Source of the DNA: Bacillus sp. ISL-45
GTDB taxonomy: Bacteria > Bacillota > Bacilli > Bacillales > Cytobacillaceae
NCBI RefSeq assembly: GCF_018613195.1
Contig: NZ_JAGGQQ010000025.1
Coordinates: forward strand, 1 to 39,669
Direction: 5' to 3'
Length of the DNA stretch: 39,669 nucleotides
Positions within the stretch are counted from its first letter, which is position 1. Every line of letters begins with the position of its first letter. Below the pieces are notes generated by a model. That model was not told where the DNA came from. It did not search any database and saw only the letters and a program-made list of their open reading frames with translations. A program made the translations under genes and the position numbers. Positions 24,481 to 32,634 of the stretch are shown in pieces.

Positions 24481-25393
24481 AGGGCTTATAAAAAGTTAAG
24501 GTCTCTGCCAAACCTTGATCCAGGGTGTATTGAGGGGTCAATTTCAACCCTTGTCTGGCAAGTGTATTATTCAGCTGGCTGTGGAGAATGTCGCCTGGAC
24601 GCGATGCTTCATATGAAACCACTAATCTTGAGTTGGAGATCGCCTCTAAGCGTCTCACTAGTGTATTAAGAGAGGTTTGAGCATTAGTCCCTATATTGAA
24701 CGTAGACCTGCTGCCTGCTGCCAGTGCCGCCAGATTGGCAGCGGCGATATCTTTTACATAAATGAAATCACGGGTTTGCTCGCCATCACCATAGATGGAA
24801 AGCGCCTTTCCCTGGACAAGCCGGTCCATGAAGATTGAAATGACACCACCTTCACCAAGGGGGTCCTGTTTTGGGCCGAATACATTGGCGTAGCGGAGAA
24901 TGCTATAGTCGATCCCGTAAAGAGTGGAAAATAACCTGATATAATGCTCTGCTGTTAGCTTTGAAAGCCCGTAAAATGATTCTGGCTGTAACGGATGCTT
25001 TTCATCGACTCCAATGTATTGAGGATTGCCATAAACAGCTGCCGATGATGCGAAGATGAATTTTCCTGTCTTGTATTGTTGGCATAATTTCAGAAGTGAA
25101 AGGGCGCCGGCAATATTGATTTCAGCATCATTGCGCGGGTCCTCCAGCGATTTCTGGACACTGATCTGGGCTGCCTGGTGGATTACCACATCGGGACGGA
25201 CCAGCTTGAAAACGACAGCAAGATCGCCGTTATCCAGCAGGTCGACAGGGAAGAAGGCAGCACGGGCTGGCACGTATTCTCTTTTTCCAGTTGAAAGGTT
25301 ATCGACAATGAACACTTCATGCCCGGCTTTTAGCAGTTCCTCTGCTATGGTTGAGCCAATGAAACCGGCGCCGCCTGTTACCAGTACTTTCAT
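24479..25393 (-). CDS. NAD-dependent sugar epimerase (GalE-like SDR)
   Basis: 304-residue extended SDR enzyme, probably interconverting UDP-glucose/GlcNAc and the galacto form. Motifs: TGGAGFIGS (6-14) for NAD, D31 of the adenosine ribose, the catalytic Y141-x3-K145 (YGLSK) with the SS pair in FASSAAVYG, and RYANVFGPKQDPLGEGGV. It ends just at the shared terminator. It lies 4 nt from the GT2 gene upstream on the minus strand, so the epimerase, GT2 and GT4 genes form one operon running against the two flanking blocks. Confidence 0.9.
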   Translation of the reverse strand: MKVLVTGGAGFIGSTIAEELLKAGHEVFIVDNLSTGKREYVPARAAFFPVDLLDNGDLAVVFKLVRPDVVIHQAAQISVQKSLEDPRNDAEINIAGALSLLKLCQQYKTGKFIFASSAAVYGNPQYIGVDEKHPLQPESFYGLSKLTAEHYIRLFSTLYGIDYSILRYANVFGPKQDPLGEGGVISIFMDRLVQGKALSIYGDGEQTRDFIYVKDIAAANLAALAAGSRSTFNIGTNAQTSLNTLVRRLEAISNSRLVVSYEASRPGDILHSQLNNTLARQGLKLTPQYTLDQGLAETLTFYKP

Positions 25394-25397
25394 AACA

Positions 25398-26402
25398 TCA
25401 ACTCCTTTTTTTAAGGATCAAGCTTGCTATCCCAATCATGTTGCCGAATCCATAGGAAAAATGAAGGGTTGGGAAAGAGAGCAGAAGGCACAGACGGAAC
25501 AGGATTTTTGGTTTCTTAATAGACCTGCTTGCTTTAAAAGCAAAAAAAACTGCAGCTCCCATGTACAGGATGAACTGGAGGAAAAATAGAGCTGGTATGA
25601 AGAAAGCAAAGAATAATAGAGTTGCCGTGAATAAGAAAGGGATGCATTTGCGGAAGGCAGGGACCTTTTTGTGCTTCGCGAAGGTTCTGGTTGTCCAGTA
25701 CCCGTAGCGATAGTATTGCTGCCATAAATCGATGTAGGTTGGACGAGAGTAATACTCAAGGATAATCGCAGGATTCAGGAGGATCCGCAGTCCCCTTGCT
25801 CGGGCTCTGAGGCAGAAATCATAATCTTCATCGCCCAAGAGCTCTTCGTCATATCCACCTAAGAGCTGCCATGTTTCCTTTGTAAAAGCGCCAAAGGGTA
25901 CCGTATCGGTCTCCACCATGTCAATTCCCTGATACGTTCGGTAAGAGGCATTGCCAATGCCAAATGGATGGCAGACCGCAGTGGAAATGGCGGTGGATAC
26001 CAGCGTGCCCGAACCTGGAGAAATCCTGAGCCTTCCGCCGGCTATACCATTAAATTCAATAGATTCGAGGGTTGTTACAGCTTCGGAAATATAGTTTTCC
26101 GGAGCTTTTGTATGCCCGTCAATCCGGACGATGATCTTTGAAGACGCAGCTTCACATGCCATATTCAGCGATCGGGGAATCGCCCTGTGCGGGTTGGTCA
26201 GCAATTTAATTTCCCGATTGGCCTTTAGGTTGTTTGCTTTATCAAGAACTTGATTCCTCGTACTGTCAGTTGAATTGCCGTCTATGATGATGATTTCAAT
26301 AGGACCGTCCCAGGATTGATCATTTATGCTCTCGATCACTTCTGATATATATTTTTCTTCATTATATACAGGTATAATGACTGAAATTTTGCGTGTTTCC
26401 AT
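25398..26402 (-). CDS. GT2 family glycosyltransferase (ExoA-like)
   Basis: 334 residues. N-terminal GT-A domain with [31 protein letters not shown], a metal-binding RIDGHTKAP, and the acceptor-side [17 protein letters not shown]-terminal membrane helices (~250-325) anchor it at the cytoplasmic membrane. The overall pattern resembles ExoA-type transferases that extend a lipid-linked oligosaccharide. It is packed tightly with its neighbours: its ATG abuts the stop of the GT4 gene and it ends 4 nt before the epimerase gene. Confidence 0.9.
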   Translation of the reverse strand: METRKISVIIPVYNEEKYISEVIESINDQSWDGPIEIIIIDGNSTDSTRNQVLDKANNLKANREIKLLTNPHRAIPRSLNMACEAASSKIIVRIDGHTKAPENYISEAVTTLESIEFNGIAGGRLRISPGSGTLVSTAISTAVCHPFGIGNASYRTYQGIDMVETDTVPFGAFTKETWQLLGGYDEELLGDEDYDFCLRARARGLRILLNPAIILEYYSRPTYIDLWQQYYRYGYWTTRTFAKHKKVPAFRKCIPFLFTATLLFFAFFIPALFFLQFILYMGAAVFFAFKASRSIKKPKILFRLCLLLSFPTLHFSYGFGNMIGIASLILKKRS

Positions 26403-27464
26403 TTACATCCTCCTCTCCTCGAGCACTTCCAGGTAAACTTGCTTTGTTTCCTGGATCATCGTCTGGAGATTGAATTTGGATTCAGCTGCTTTTCTTGCAC
26501 CTGTCCGGATCCGTTCTGCCTTTTCAATATCCATCAATAGTTCAGTAATCTTTGAGGCGAATTCCTCTGCTGAATGCGTCCCAATAAGAATTCCTGTCTT
26601 CTCATCGACGACTGCTTCGCTGATTCCCCCGACATCAATTGTCACGACGGGAGTGCCAACCGCGAATGCCTCAAGGATGCTCATTGGGAAAGCCTCCCGA
26701 AAGGAAGTCAGCACAAAGACATCAATTGATGCCAGGAAAGCATCCGGGTTGCTGATATCCCCGAGCATTCGCACTCTCCTCTCCATTCCAGACTGTCTGA
26801 TTCTTTGCTCGATTTTCCCGCGGTCCGGTCCATCTCCGGCAATAACGAATTCACAGCTTCCTTTTTCAAGTGTTTCGGCAATCTCCAAAAAGAATGGAAT
26901 ATTCTTTTCCGGAGAGATTCTGCCGAGGATTCCGATCGTTTTTTTGGCTCGATCCTGCCTGATGTTCACATACTGGAACTGCTGCAAATCCACTCCGTTA
27001 TAAATGGTCTTTATTTTTGCCGCCGGGACACCCATAATGGTCAGTTCATCTGCCTGAGCCCGATAGACAGTGATCGTTCGATCAACAAAGTATATTAAAA
27101 GAACCACAAGCAAGGACGGAAAATGATGGTCCAGAAGTGTCACGTTATGCTTCGTATAGATCAGCTTTATCCGGGGAAAGAAGCATTTTAAAAGAAGGGC
27201 ATGGAACAGCATCCTCAGGCTGTTGGCATGGATGGCTGATATGTCTTTTTTCACGATTAGCCAGAACAATATGAAAAGGTTCGAAATGGGATTCCCGCTG
27301 ATTTCAGTAAAATTGGCTGGATTGCTTAAGTATTGGACAAATGAACCTTTCCTGGCAGCTGTATAGATCTGCAGCTTTTCGTCAGGAATCATATTCTCGC
27401 ATTTAACAAAATATCTCTCTGCACCCCCGGTATCCAGGAAGTCTGTTATAAATAATAGATTCAT
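26403..27464 (-). CDS. GT4 family glycosyltransferase
   Basis: GT-B fold transferase of about 353 residues. It begins MNLLFITDFLDTGGAERYF; the donor-binding half contains IGILGRISPEKNI, GDGPDRGKIE and the E-x7-E signature EAFPMSILEAFAVGTPVV. The open frame continues 109 codons further upstream to 27791, but that stretch lies opposite the divergent chain-length gene and has no family similarity, so I take the ATG at 27464, with GAGG about 10 nt upstream (ATGs at 27473 and 27479 are alternatives). First gene of the minus-strand operon. Confidence 0.88.
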   Translation of the reverse strand: MNLLFITDFLDTGGAERYFVKCENMIPDEKLQIYTAARKGSFVQYLSNPANFTEISGNPISNLFILFWLIVKKDISAIHANSLRMLFHALLLKCFFPRIKLIYTKHNVTLLDHHFPSLLVVLLIYFVDRTITVYRAQADELTIMGVPAAKIKTIYNGVDLQQFQYVNIRQDRAKKTIGILGRISPEKNIPFFLEIAETLEKGSCEFVIAGDGPDRGKIEQRIRQSGMERRVRMLGDISNPDAFLASIDVFVLTSFREAFPMSILEAFAVGTPVVTIDVGGISEAVVDEKTGILIGTHSAEEFASKITELLMDIEKAERIRTGARKAAESKFNLQTMIQETKQVYLEVLEERRM

Positions 27465-27627
27465 TGGTTTCATCCTCATCTTGGTAAAAGATATCTCGAA
27501 AAATAGTTTATGCTCGACATGGGAATTTGGTAACAAAATCGGAAGGCCCAGGCAGTAAAAAGGAACCTTTTTCTTGAAAATCGATATAAATAATACAGTC
27601 ATATGAACCAGGAAGGGGGAAGTGTGT

Positions 27628-28278
27628 TTGTCAATCATAGAACTTGCATGGGTGCTGAAACGGAGAGTAAAGCTGATTGTTGCTTCGTTTCTAAGCGTAG
27701 TCCTTTTGGCTTTGATCTTGCTGCAATTCGTCCTCAATCCAGTCCACCAGTATAAAAAGCAAATTTTAATTGGAAACATCAATACTTCCACTTCTTATGT
27801 GGATCCGATTACAAATGAACAGTTAATTCAAACGTATATAGATTTAGTTGAAAGCTCGGCGGTACTAGAGCCTGTCATCTCAAAACTAGAGCTGAAGCGT
27901 ACAGTCAAGGATGTCCAGGATCAATTACACATTTCAAACAATAAAAACTCTTTAGTCGTGACGTTGGCGGTTCATGATAAGAGTCCGGACCTCGCGAGGG
28001 AAATTGCAAATGAGATTGCTGAATCTTCTGCCGTTGAGTTCAAGGAAGTAACGGAGGTCGATGTTGTCCATATCCTCGAAGGAAAGGGCAATCAGACAAA
28101 GCCGGAAAAGATTTTTCCGAACATGGGTGTATCGATGGCCATTGCTGCCGTTGTCGGCCTTTTTGCTGGACTCGGAATAGCGCTGCTGAAGGATTATTTT
28201 GATAGCGCCGGAAAGAATCCGGCAGCGAAGGAATTCACAAGGGCACGCACCAGCAAGGGCGAAAGGAATAAGTACTAG
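27628..28278 (+). CDS. Polysaccharide chain-length protein (Wzz/YveK-EpsA type)
   Basis: 216-residue membrane protein with two membrane helices (~14-34 and ~170-190) flanking an extracytoplasmic Wzz domain, and a short cytosolic basic tail (RARTSKGERNKY). In Gram-positives such proteins normally activate a separate BY tyrosine kinase, but no kinase gene is present in this window. GGAAGGGGG is best spaced for TTG 27628; GTG 27622 is too near it. Divergent from the GT4 gene (163 bp apart), and followed by the flippase after 24 nt. Confidence 0.85.
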   Translation: MSIIELAWVLKRRVKLIVASFLSVVLLALILLQFVLNPVHQYKKQILIGNINTSTSYVDPITNEQLIQTYIDLVESSAVLEPVISKLELKRTVKDVQDQLHISNNKNSLVVTLAVHDKSPDLAREIANEIAESSAVEFKEVTEVDVVHILEGKGNQTKPEKIFPNMGVSMAIAAVVGLFAGLGIALLKDYFDSAGKNPAAKEFTRARTSKGERNKY

Positions 28279-28302
28279 GTCGGAATAAAAGTGGGGAAGT
28301 TT

Positions 28303-29721
28303 ATGAGCAAGGCTGTCAAAAACGGAATCGGAAAAAATGTCTTTCATCTGTTTTACAGTACGGCACTTTCCAGAGGGATCAATACAGTGGTGTTGATTGT
28401 GCTGGTCAATTATTTAAACGCTGAGAATTATGGAATGTTCAGTGTGGCACTGGCATTTGCGATGGTCATGGGGTATTTTACAGACGCCGGCCTGAGCAAT
28501 ACCGTGCTGAGGGAAGGGTCCAAACAGAATGCAGATATTCCTGCCATTGTTGTTTCGTATATAAAATTACGGGGCATCCTTCTTGCTGCGACATTTTTGG
28601 TTTCGTATGCCATCATCCATTTCTCATACGATCAGCCACAGTTAAAAGGAATCATGTTTTCCCTGGTCATTCCAATGGTTGCCGGACTTGCGCTGCAAAG
28701 TATCGGGATTACCTACTTCCAGCTGAAAGAAAAGATGGAGTATTTAGGTTATATTCGCATTTGTTCTTCGCTGGTGCTAGTGATCCTCATTCCAATTGGC
28801 ATGTTGTTATCGCTTCATGTGCTTATGATTGCCTTTTTATTCGGGCTTTCCTATCTGATCGCTGGTTTTTACGGCCTGTATCTGGTGGGAAGGCAGGTCA
28901 AGCTCAACCTCCGGACTCCGTTCAAGAAATCCCTGCTTAAAAATATCTGGTCCTTTGTGCTGAGCGGTTTGCTGATCATGCTCCTGCCGCAATTAGGGCC
29001 GCTCGTCCTGGAAAAAACGATCACAATGACTGAAGTGGGGTTGTTCGCAGTAGCCTACCGGATTCCATCTGCACTGTATCAGATTCCAGGTGTCATCGCC
29101 GGAGCATTTTACCCGGTGCTGTTCCGCCATTTCCATCATGGTAATCATCAGGAACACTTGAGGCTCAACATTCTCCAGGCAAAAATGATGGGGGTGATTG
29201 GCATGCTTATGACAATCCCCATTTTCTTTTTGTCGAATGAAATGGTTTCCCTGCTTTTCGGCACAAAATGGGCCGGAGCGGCAGAACCGTTGAAAATTGC
29301 CGGCCTGATCTTATTTTTTCAGAGCATCAGTATCGCCTTTGCCGATGGGCTGACAACAAAAAATCTCCAGACGAGACGAACGACAGTCCAGTTTGTGGTC
29401 GTTGTGGCAGCGCTGTTCCTCTATTACCTTTTAAGCGGGGAATTTGCGGTCATGGGGGCCGTCTATGCTGCTGTCCTGATTGAAATCATTTCCGTCCTCG
29501 GGTTTCTGGCGATGAACCCGGATCGCTGGTCCATCGCAAAAAAGTCTGCGAATTATTTTGTGTTTTTTGCGCTGTGTTTCTATGGAATAGATTTCCTGCT
29601 TCCAGGCAATCCGTACTTGGCGTCATTCGTCAGCTTTGTTTCCATCTGTCTGCTCTGCTTGCTGGATCAGGAGTTAAGGAAATTAATCCTTTCTTTGAAA
29701 AAAAGGAGGGGGATCTCTTGA
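28303..29721 (+). CDS. Polysaccharide flippase (Wzx-type, MATE/PST family)
   Basis: 472-residue integral membrane protein with about 12-14 hydrophobic helices. The N-terminal NVFHLFYSTALSRGINTVVL and DAGLSNTVLREGS segments are typical of oligosaccharide flippases that move undecaprenyl-linked repeat units across the membrane. ATG 28303 with GGGG 6 nt upstream; GTG 28291 is an alternative. The stop overlaps the next start (TTGA). Confidence 0.92.
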   Translation: MSKAVKNGIGKNVFHLFYSTALSRGINTVVLIVLVNYLNAENYGMFSVALAFAMVMGYFTDAGLSNTVLREGSKQNADIPAIVVSYIKLRGILLAATFLVSYAIIHFSYDQPQLKGIMFSLVIPMVAGLALQSIGITYFQLKEKMEYLGYIRICSSLVLVILIPIGMLLSLHVLMIAFLFGLSYLIAGFYGLYLVGRQVKLNLRTPFKKSLLKNIWSFVLSGLLIMLLPQLGPLVLEKTITMTEVGLFAVAYRIPSALYQIPGVIAGAFYPVLFRHFHHGNHQEHLRLNILQAKMMGVIGMLMTIPIFFLSNEMVSLLFGTKWAGAAEPLKIAGLILFFQSISIAFADGLTTKNLQTRRTTVQFVVVVAALFLYYLLSGEFAVMGAVYAAVLIEIISVLGFLAMNPDRWSIAKKSANYFVFFALCFYGIDFLLPGNPYLASFVSFVSICLLCLLDQELRKLILSLKKRRGIS

Positions 29722-30911
29722 AGCAAAATCGAAAATACCTCATCCTGATGGGACTCTTCATATTGATCCATCTGGGGAAATACAGCATAGATGTGGGGTT
29801 TTCAATGCAGCCATATATGCTGCTGCTATTTGGGTACTATCTCTTTCATCTTCGCGAAGTCGTTTTTGGAAAAACTGCTGAATATGAGGCGGCCATGTAT
29901 TTGTTTTATCTATACTATGCTTTTACAGGAGTTTTTTCCTTATTCCCGGCAAGCAGCCTGCGGATCATCCTCGGCTTCATTCTGGTCATCAGCTGCTATT
30001 TATTAATGAAATCGTTAATTTCTGGCTTTTCGACTAAGGTGATAGAAAAGGCTGTGGCAAATGCAGGTCTGCTGTTCAATGGCATGAGCCTGCTTCTGTA
30101 TTTTTACGGGCTGAAACAACTGGGGTTCCAGTTCTCATCCGGTGGGGATGAAGACATTCGAATGCATGGGGTGCTCCTGGACCGGGATTATCCTCGGCTG
30201 ATTGGACTTCTTGATGACCCGAATTTTTATATCCTTCACAATACCCTTTTTTTTGCCTATTACTTAACTAACCTGCAAGCCCGAAAAAATCGCTCTGGCC
30301 TCTTGCTGTCGGTTGTATGCAATGTGCTGACCTTTTCACGCGGAGGTCTTGCTGCCATGCTATTCATCGCATTGATGTACATTTTTCTGAAGAGGGTAAA
30401 ATTCTGGACACTCTTAAAAACCTTCAGCATCACCATTGCAACCGGGTTCATTGTTTCACGTTTCACGAATTTTAACATATTCGAAATGATTACAGACAGA
30501 ATGACCGGAATCGGCAATGACGGTGGCAGCGGCCGGTTTGAAATATGGGAAAAAGCGCTGCAGTATTTTTTAAGCAGTCCGCTGACCGGAATCGGCGTCT
30601 TCAACTTTTCAGACTATTATCTCAGGGATACAGGCAAGCTTAAATACGCGCATAATACCTTTCTGGAAGTGTTAGCTGAATCGGGAGTGATCGGTATTTC
30701 CTTATTCCTGGCCATGCTGGCTCTCATTTTTGCTAAGCTCCAGACAGAGAAGATTTACAAAAATGCCCCATACCTTTATCTAGCCTATTTTGGAATCCTG
30801 ATCCAGATTTTTTTCCTTTCAAGCATTCCAAATGAGATGTTTTTTCTGTTTTTAGCTGTTCTCTGTCCTTATGTCGTTAAGGAGAACTTCACTTCCCGTA
30901 TTCGGCTGTAA
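29718..30911 (+). CDS. O-antigen ligase/polymerase (Wzy-type)
   Basis: 397-residue membrane protein with about ten helices and the Wzy_C loop (GSGRFEIWEKALQYFLSSPL, then TGIGVFNF, AHNTFLEVLAESGVIG) that carries the catalytic His region. It would polymerise the repeat unit outside the membrane. TTG 29718 follows AAAGGAGGGGG by about 6 nt and overlaps the flippase stop codon by 4 nt; the frame is open further up only inside the flippase gene. Last gene of the locus; no clear terminator follows. Confidence 0.88.
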   Translation: MKQNRKYLILMGLFILIHLGKYSIDVGFSMQPYMLLLFGYYLFHLREVVFGKTAEYEAAMYLFYLYYAFTGVFSLFPASSLRIILGFILVISCYLLMKSLISGFSTKVIEKAVANAGLLFNGMSLLLYFYGLKQLGFQFSSGGDEDIRMHGVLLDRDYPRLIGLLDDPNFYILHNTLFFAYYLTNLQARKNRSGLLLSVVCNVLTFSRGGLAAMLFIALMYIFLKRVKFWTLLKTFSITIATGFIVSRFTNFNIFEMITDRMTGIGNDGGSGRFEIWEKALQYFLSSPLTGIGVFNFSDYYLRDTGKLKYAHNTFLEVLAESGVIGISLFLAMLALIFAKLQTEKIYKNAPYLYLAYFGILIQIFFLSSIPNEMFFLFLAVLCPYVVKENFTSRIRL

Positions 30912-31026
30912 TTTGGATTCTCAATGGATTAACGATGATTTACGCAATAAAATGCACCGTATAAACAAAATGTTTCCGCTTTCATTCACTATCTCGCCAG
31001 TATGCTCCTGAATTGGCTGTATATCC

Positions 31027-31061
31027 TTGAATCTCATTCTGAGGATGTTACTATAGGTAAC
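31027..31061 (+). promoter_or_regulatory. Putative proC promoter with GTTAC-N5-GTAAC palindrome
   Basis: TTGAAT (31027-31032), 16-bp spacer, TACTAT (31049-31054). A short palindrome GTTAC/GTAAC (31047-31061) overlaps the -10 and the presumed start of transcription. No T-box leader of the kind found at some Bacillus proline genes is seen. Confidence 0.45.
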
Positions 31062-31108
31062 GTTGATAAAATATGAACGGAAATAAACTTTTTATGAGGT
31101 GAATGCGG

Positions 31109-31951
31109 TTGTTAAAACATAAAAAAGTAGCATTTTTAGGTGCAGGATCAATGGCGGAAGCGATGATTTCAGGTGTAGTCAAATCAGGTAAAATGCGCGC
31201 GGAAAATGTTTATGTGACGAACAAGAGCAATGCGGCGAAACTGGAGCGTCTGAAATCCAGATACGGAATTAATGCGATGCCCCAGGCTGAATTGCCATAT
31301 GAAGACATTGATATGTTTATTTTAGCGATGAAGCCAAAAGGTGCAGCGGGAGCACTTGAAGCTTTGAAGGATCAATTAGTGCCTGGCCAGGTGGTTGTGT
31401 CCGTTCTGGCTGGTATTTCAACAGGTTTTATGGAAGATAAACTGAAAGATGGCCAGCAGGTTGTCCGCGTCATGCCGAACACATCGAGCATGATCCAGGA
31501 ATCAGCCACTGCCATTTCTCCAGGGCTGCACACAACGGATGAAAACATTGAGGATATAAAAGAGCTTTTAAGCAGCATGGGCAAAGTGTTCCTGATTGAA
31601 GAGGAGCAGATGGATATCTTCACAGGCCTTGCCGGAAGCGGACCTGCTTATTTTTACTACTTGATGGAGCACATGGAGCGAGTCGGCAGGGAAAACGGCA
31701 TGGACGAAAAGATGGCCCGTGAAATCATTGCGCAGACGATTCTTGGTGCAGCAAAAATGATCATCGAAAAAGACGAAACTCCAGAGGTCCTCAGAAAAAA
31801 TGTAACCTCTCCGAATGGAACGACAGCATCCGGTTTGAACGCATTAAGGAAGTACAACGGCGGAACGGCCATCTCCCAGGCGGTCAACCATGCAGCGAAC
31901 CGCTCAAAAGAAATCAATCGAGAACTTGAAGGAGTCCTTGTTCCTTCTTAA
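31109..31951 (+). CDS. proC: Pyrroline-5-carboxylate reductase
   Basis: NAD(P)H-dependent last step of proline synthesis, cytosolic. 280 residues: AFLGAGSMAEAMISG (Rossmann), VVSVLAGIS, VRVMPNTSS, the conserved GLAGSGPAYFYYLMEHM, and the C-terminal VTSPNGTTASGLNAL. GAGGTG (31096-31101) fits TTG 31109 (7 nt) better than the in-frame ATG at 31103 (1 nt). Alone here, with no proA or proB neighbour. B. subtilis has several paralogues (ProI, ProG, ProH); which one this matches was not decided. Confidence 0.95.
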   Translation: MLKHKKVAFLGAGSMAEAMISGVVKSGKMRAENVYVTNKSNAAKLERLKSRYGINAMPQAELPYEDIDMFILAMKPKGAAGALEALKDQLVPGQVVVSVLAGISTGFMEDKLKDGQQVVRVMPNTSSMIQESATAISPGLHTTDENIEDIKELLSSMGKVFLIEEEQMDIFTGLAGSGPAYFYYLMEHMERVGRENGMDEKMAREIIAQTILGAAKMIIEKDETPEVLRKNVTSPNGTTASGLNALRKYNGGTAISQAVNHAANRSKEINRELEGVLVPS

Positions 31952-31952
31952 C

Positions 31953-31991
31953 AAAAAAACACTTCGGGCATCGCAGCCCAGAGCGTTTTTT
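31953..31991. terminator. Bidirectional terminator between proC and the membrane protein
   Basis: 12-nt arms (31958-31969, ending CGGGC; 31976-31987, starting GCCC) with one mismatch and wobble pairs, flanked by A7 on the left and T6 on the right, between convergent genes. Confidence 0.88.
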
Positions 31992-32466
31992 ACATATATA
32001 GCCGATAACCCCTCATTTTCTCATACAGGTATTGCACCCCATACAGCAGGTAGGCTTTGTAATGTATGTAGAAAAAGAATTGAAGGTGATTCAGCTTGTG
32101 CAGCTTGATGATTTTTAACTTCTTGAGTACATCAATAAAAAAGAAAGCAAAAAACGCATCGGCAATCGCATTCAGCGTAATGAATTTTTTGAAATTCCCA
32201 TATGAGTTTTTCAGCAGCCACATTGATAGCGGCATATATGGTCCAATGCTGAATGGAAGTTCATCCCTTAGGAAGGACTTACGTTTATTGTAAAACTTCC
32301 ACCATTTCCTTTTATGACCATACAAATGGTTGATAATTTCAAAACCAATAATAAAAATACCAGCAAAAGAGTAACGCTTGAAACTTCTTCTGCCAATGAA
32401 CAATAAAGATAGCCAGGGAACAGCTATAATGATCACATTAAACAGGAAATGTCTCTTGGAAATCAA
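31990..32466 (-). CDS. Hypothetical multi-pass membrane protein (158 aa)
   Basis: Not recognised with confidence. Strongly basic with several hydrophobic segments (~8-25, ~34-46, ~75-85, ~95-115) and aromatic-rich loops (HKRKWWKFYNKRKSF, HLQFFFYIHYKAYLLYG). Resembles small Bacillus spore/membrane proteins of the CBO0543 kind in layout, but that is only an impression. Start is TTG at 32466, supported by GAGGTGA 8 nt upstream. Single gene, ending at the shared terminator. Confidence 0.7.
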   Translation of the reverse strand: MISKRHFLFNVIIIAVPWLSLLFIGRRSFKRYSFAGIFIIGFEIINHLYGHKRKWWKFYNKRKSFLRDELPFSIGPYMPLSMWLLKNSYGNFKKFITLNAIADAFFAFFFIDVLKKLKIIKLHKLNHLQFFFYIHYKAYLLYGVQYLYEKMRGYRLYM

Positions 32467-32575
32467 GGAGTTTTCACCTCAGCCACTTTTCGATTCTCTC
32501 TATAAACTAACCAACATTTAGTAAATATAACCGCGCGTTGAAAAATTATCCTCTGTGTTATTTTTTTCGAAATTA

Positions 32576-32605
32576 TTGAAATAGTGTCACTCCTTGGCAT
32601 ATAAT
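32576..32605 (+). promoter_or_regulatory. Sigma-A promoter of the ABC exporter gene
   Basis: TTGAAA (32576-32581), 18-bp spacer, perfect TATAAT (32600-32605); the gene starts 29 nt further on after AAAGGAGA. Confidence 0.75.
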
Positions 32606-32634
32606 CACTTGAAGATATTAAAGGAGATAGGAAA

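Noticed and set aside
26403-27791. 462-residue version of the GT4 glycosyltransferase
   Set aside because: The first 109 codons lie opposite the start of the chain-length gene and show no family similarity; a proper start exists at 27464.
31047-31061. T-box or other proline riboswitch before proC
   Set aside because: The leader after the putative promoter is only about 47 nt and holds just a short palindrome, too small for a T-box.
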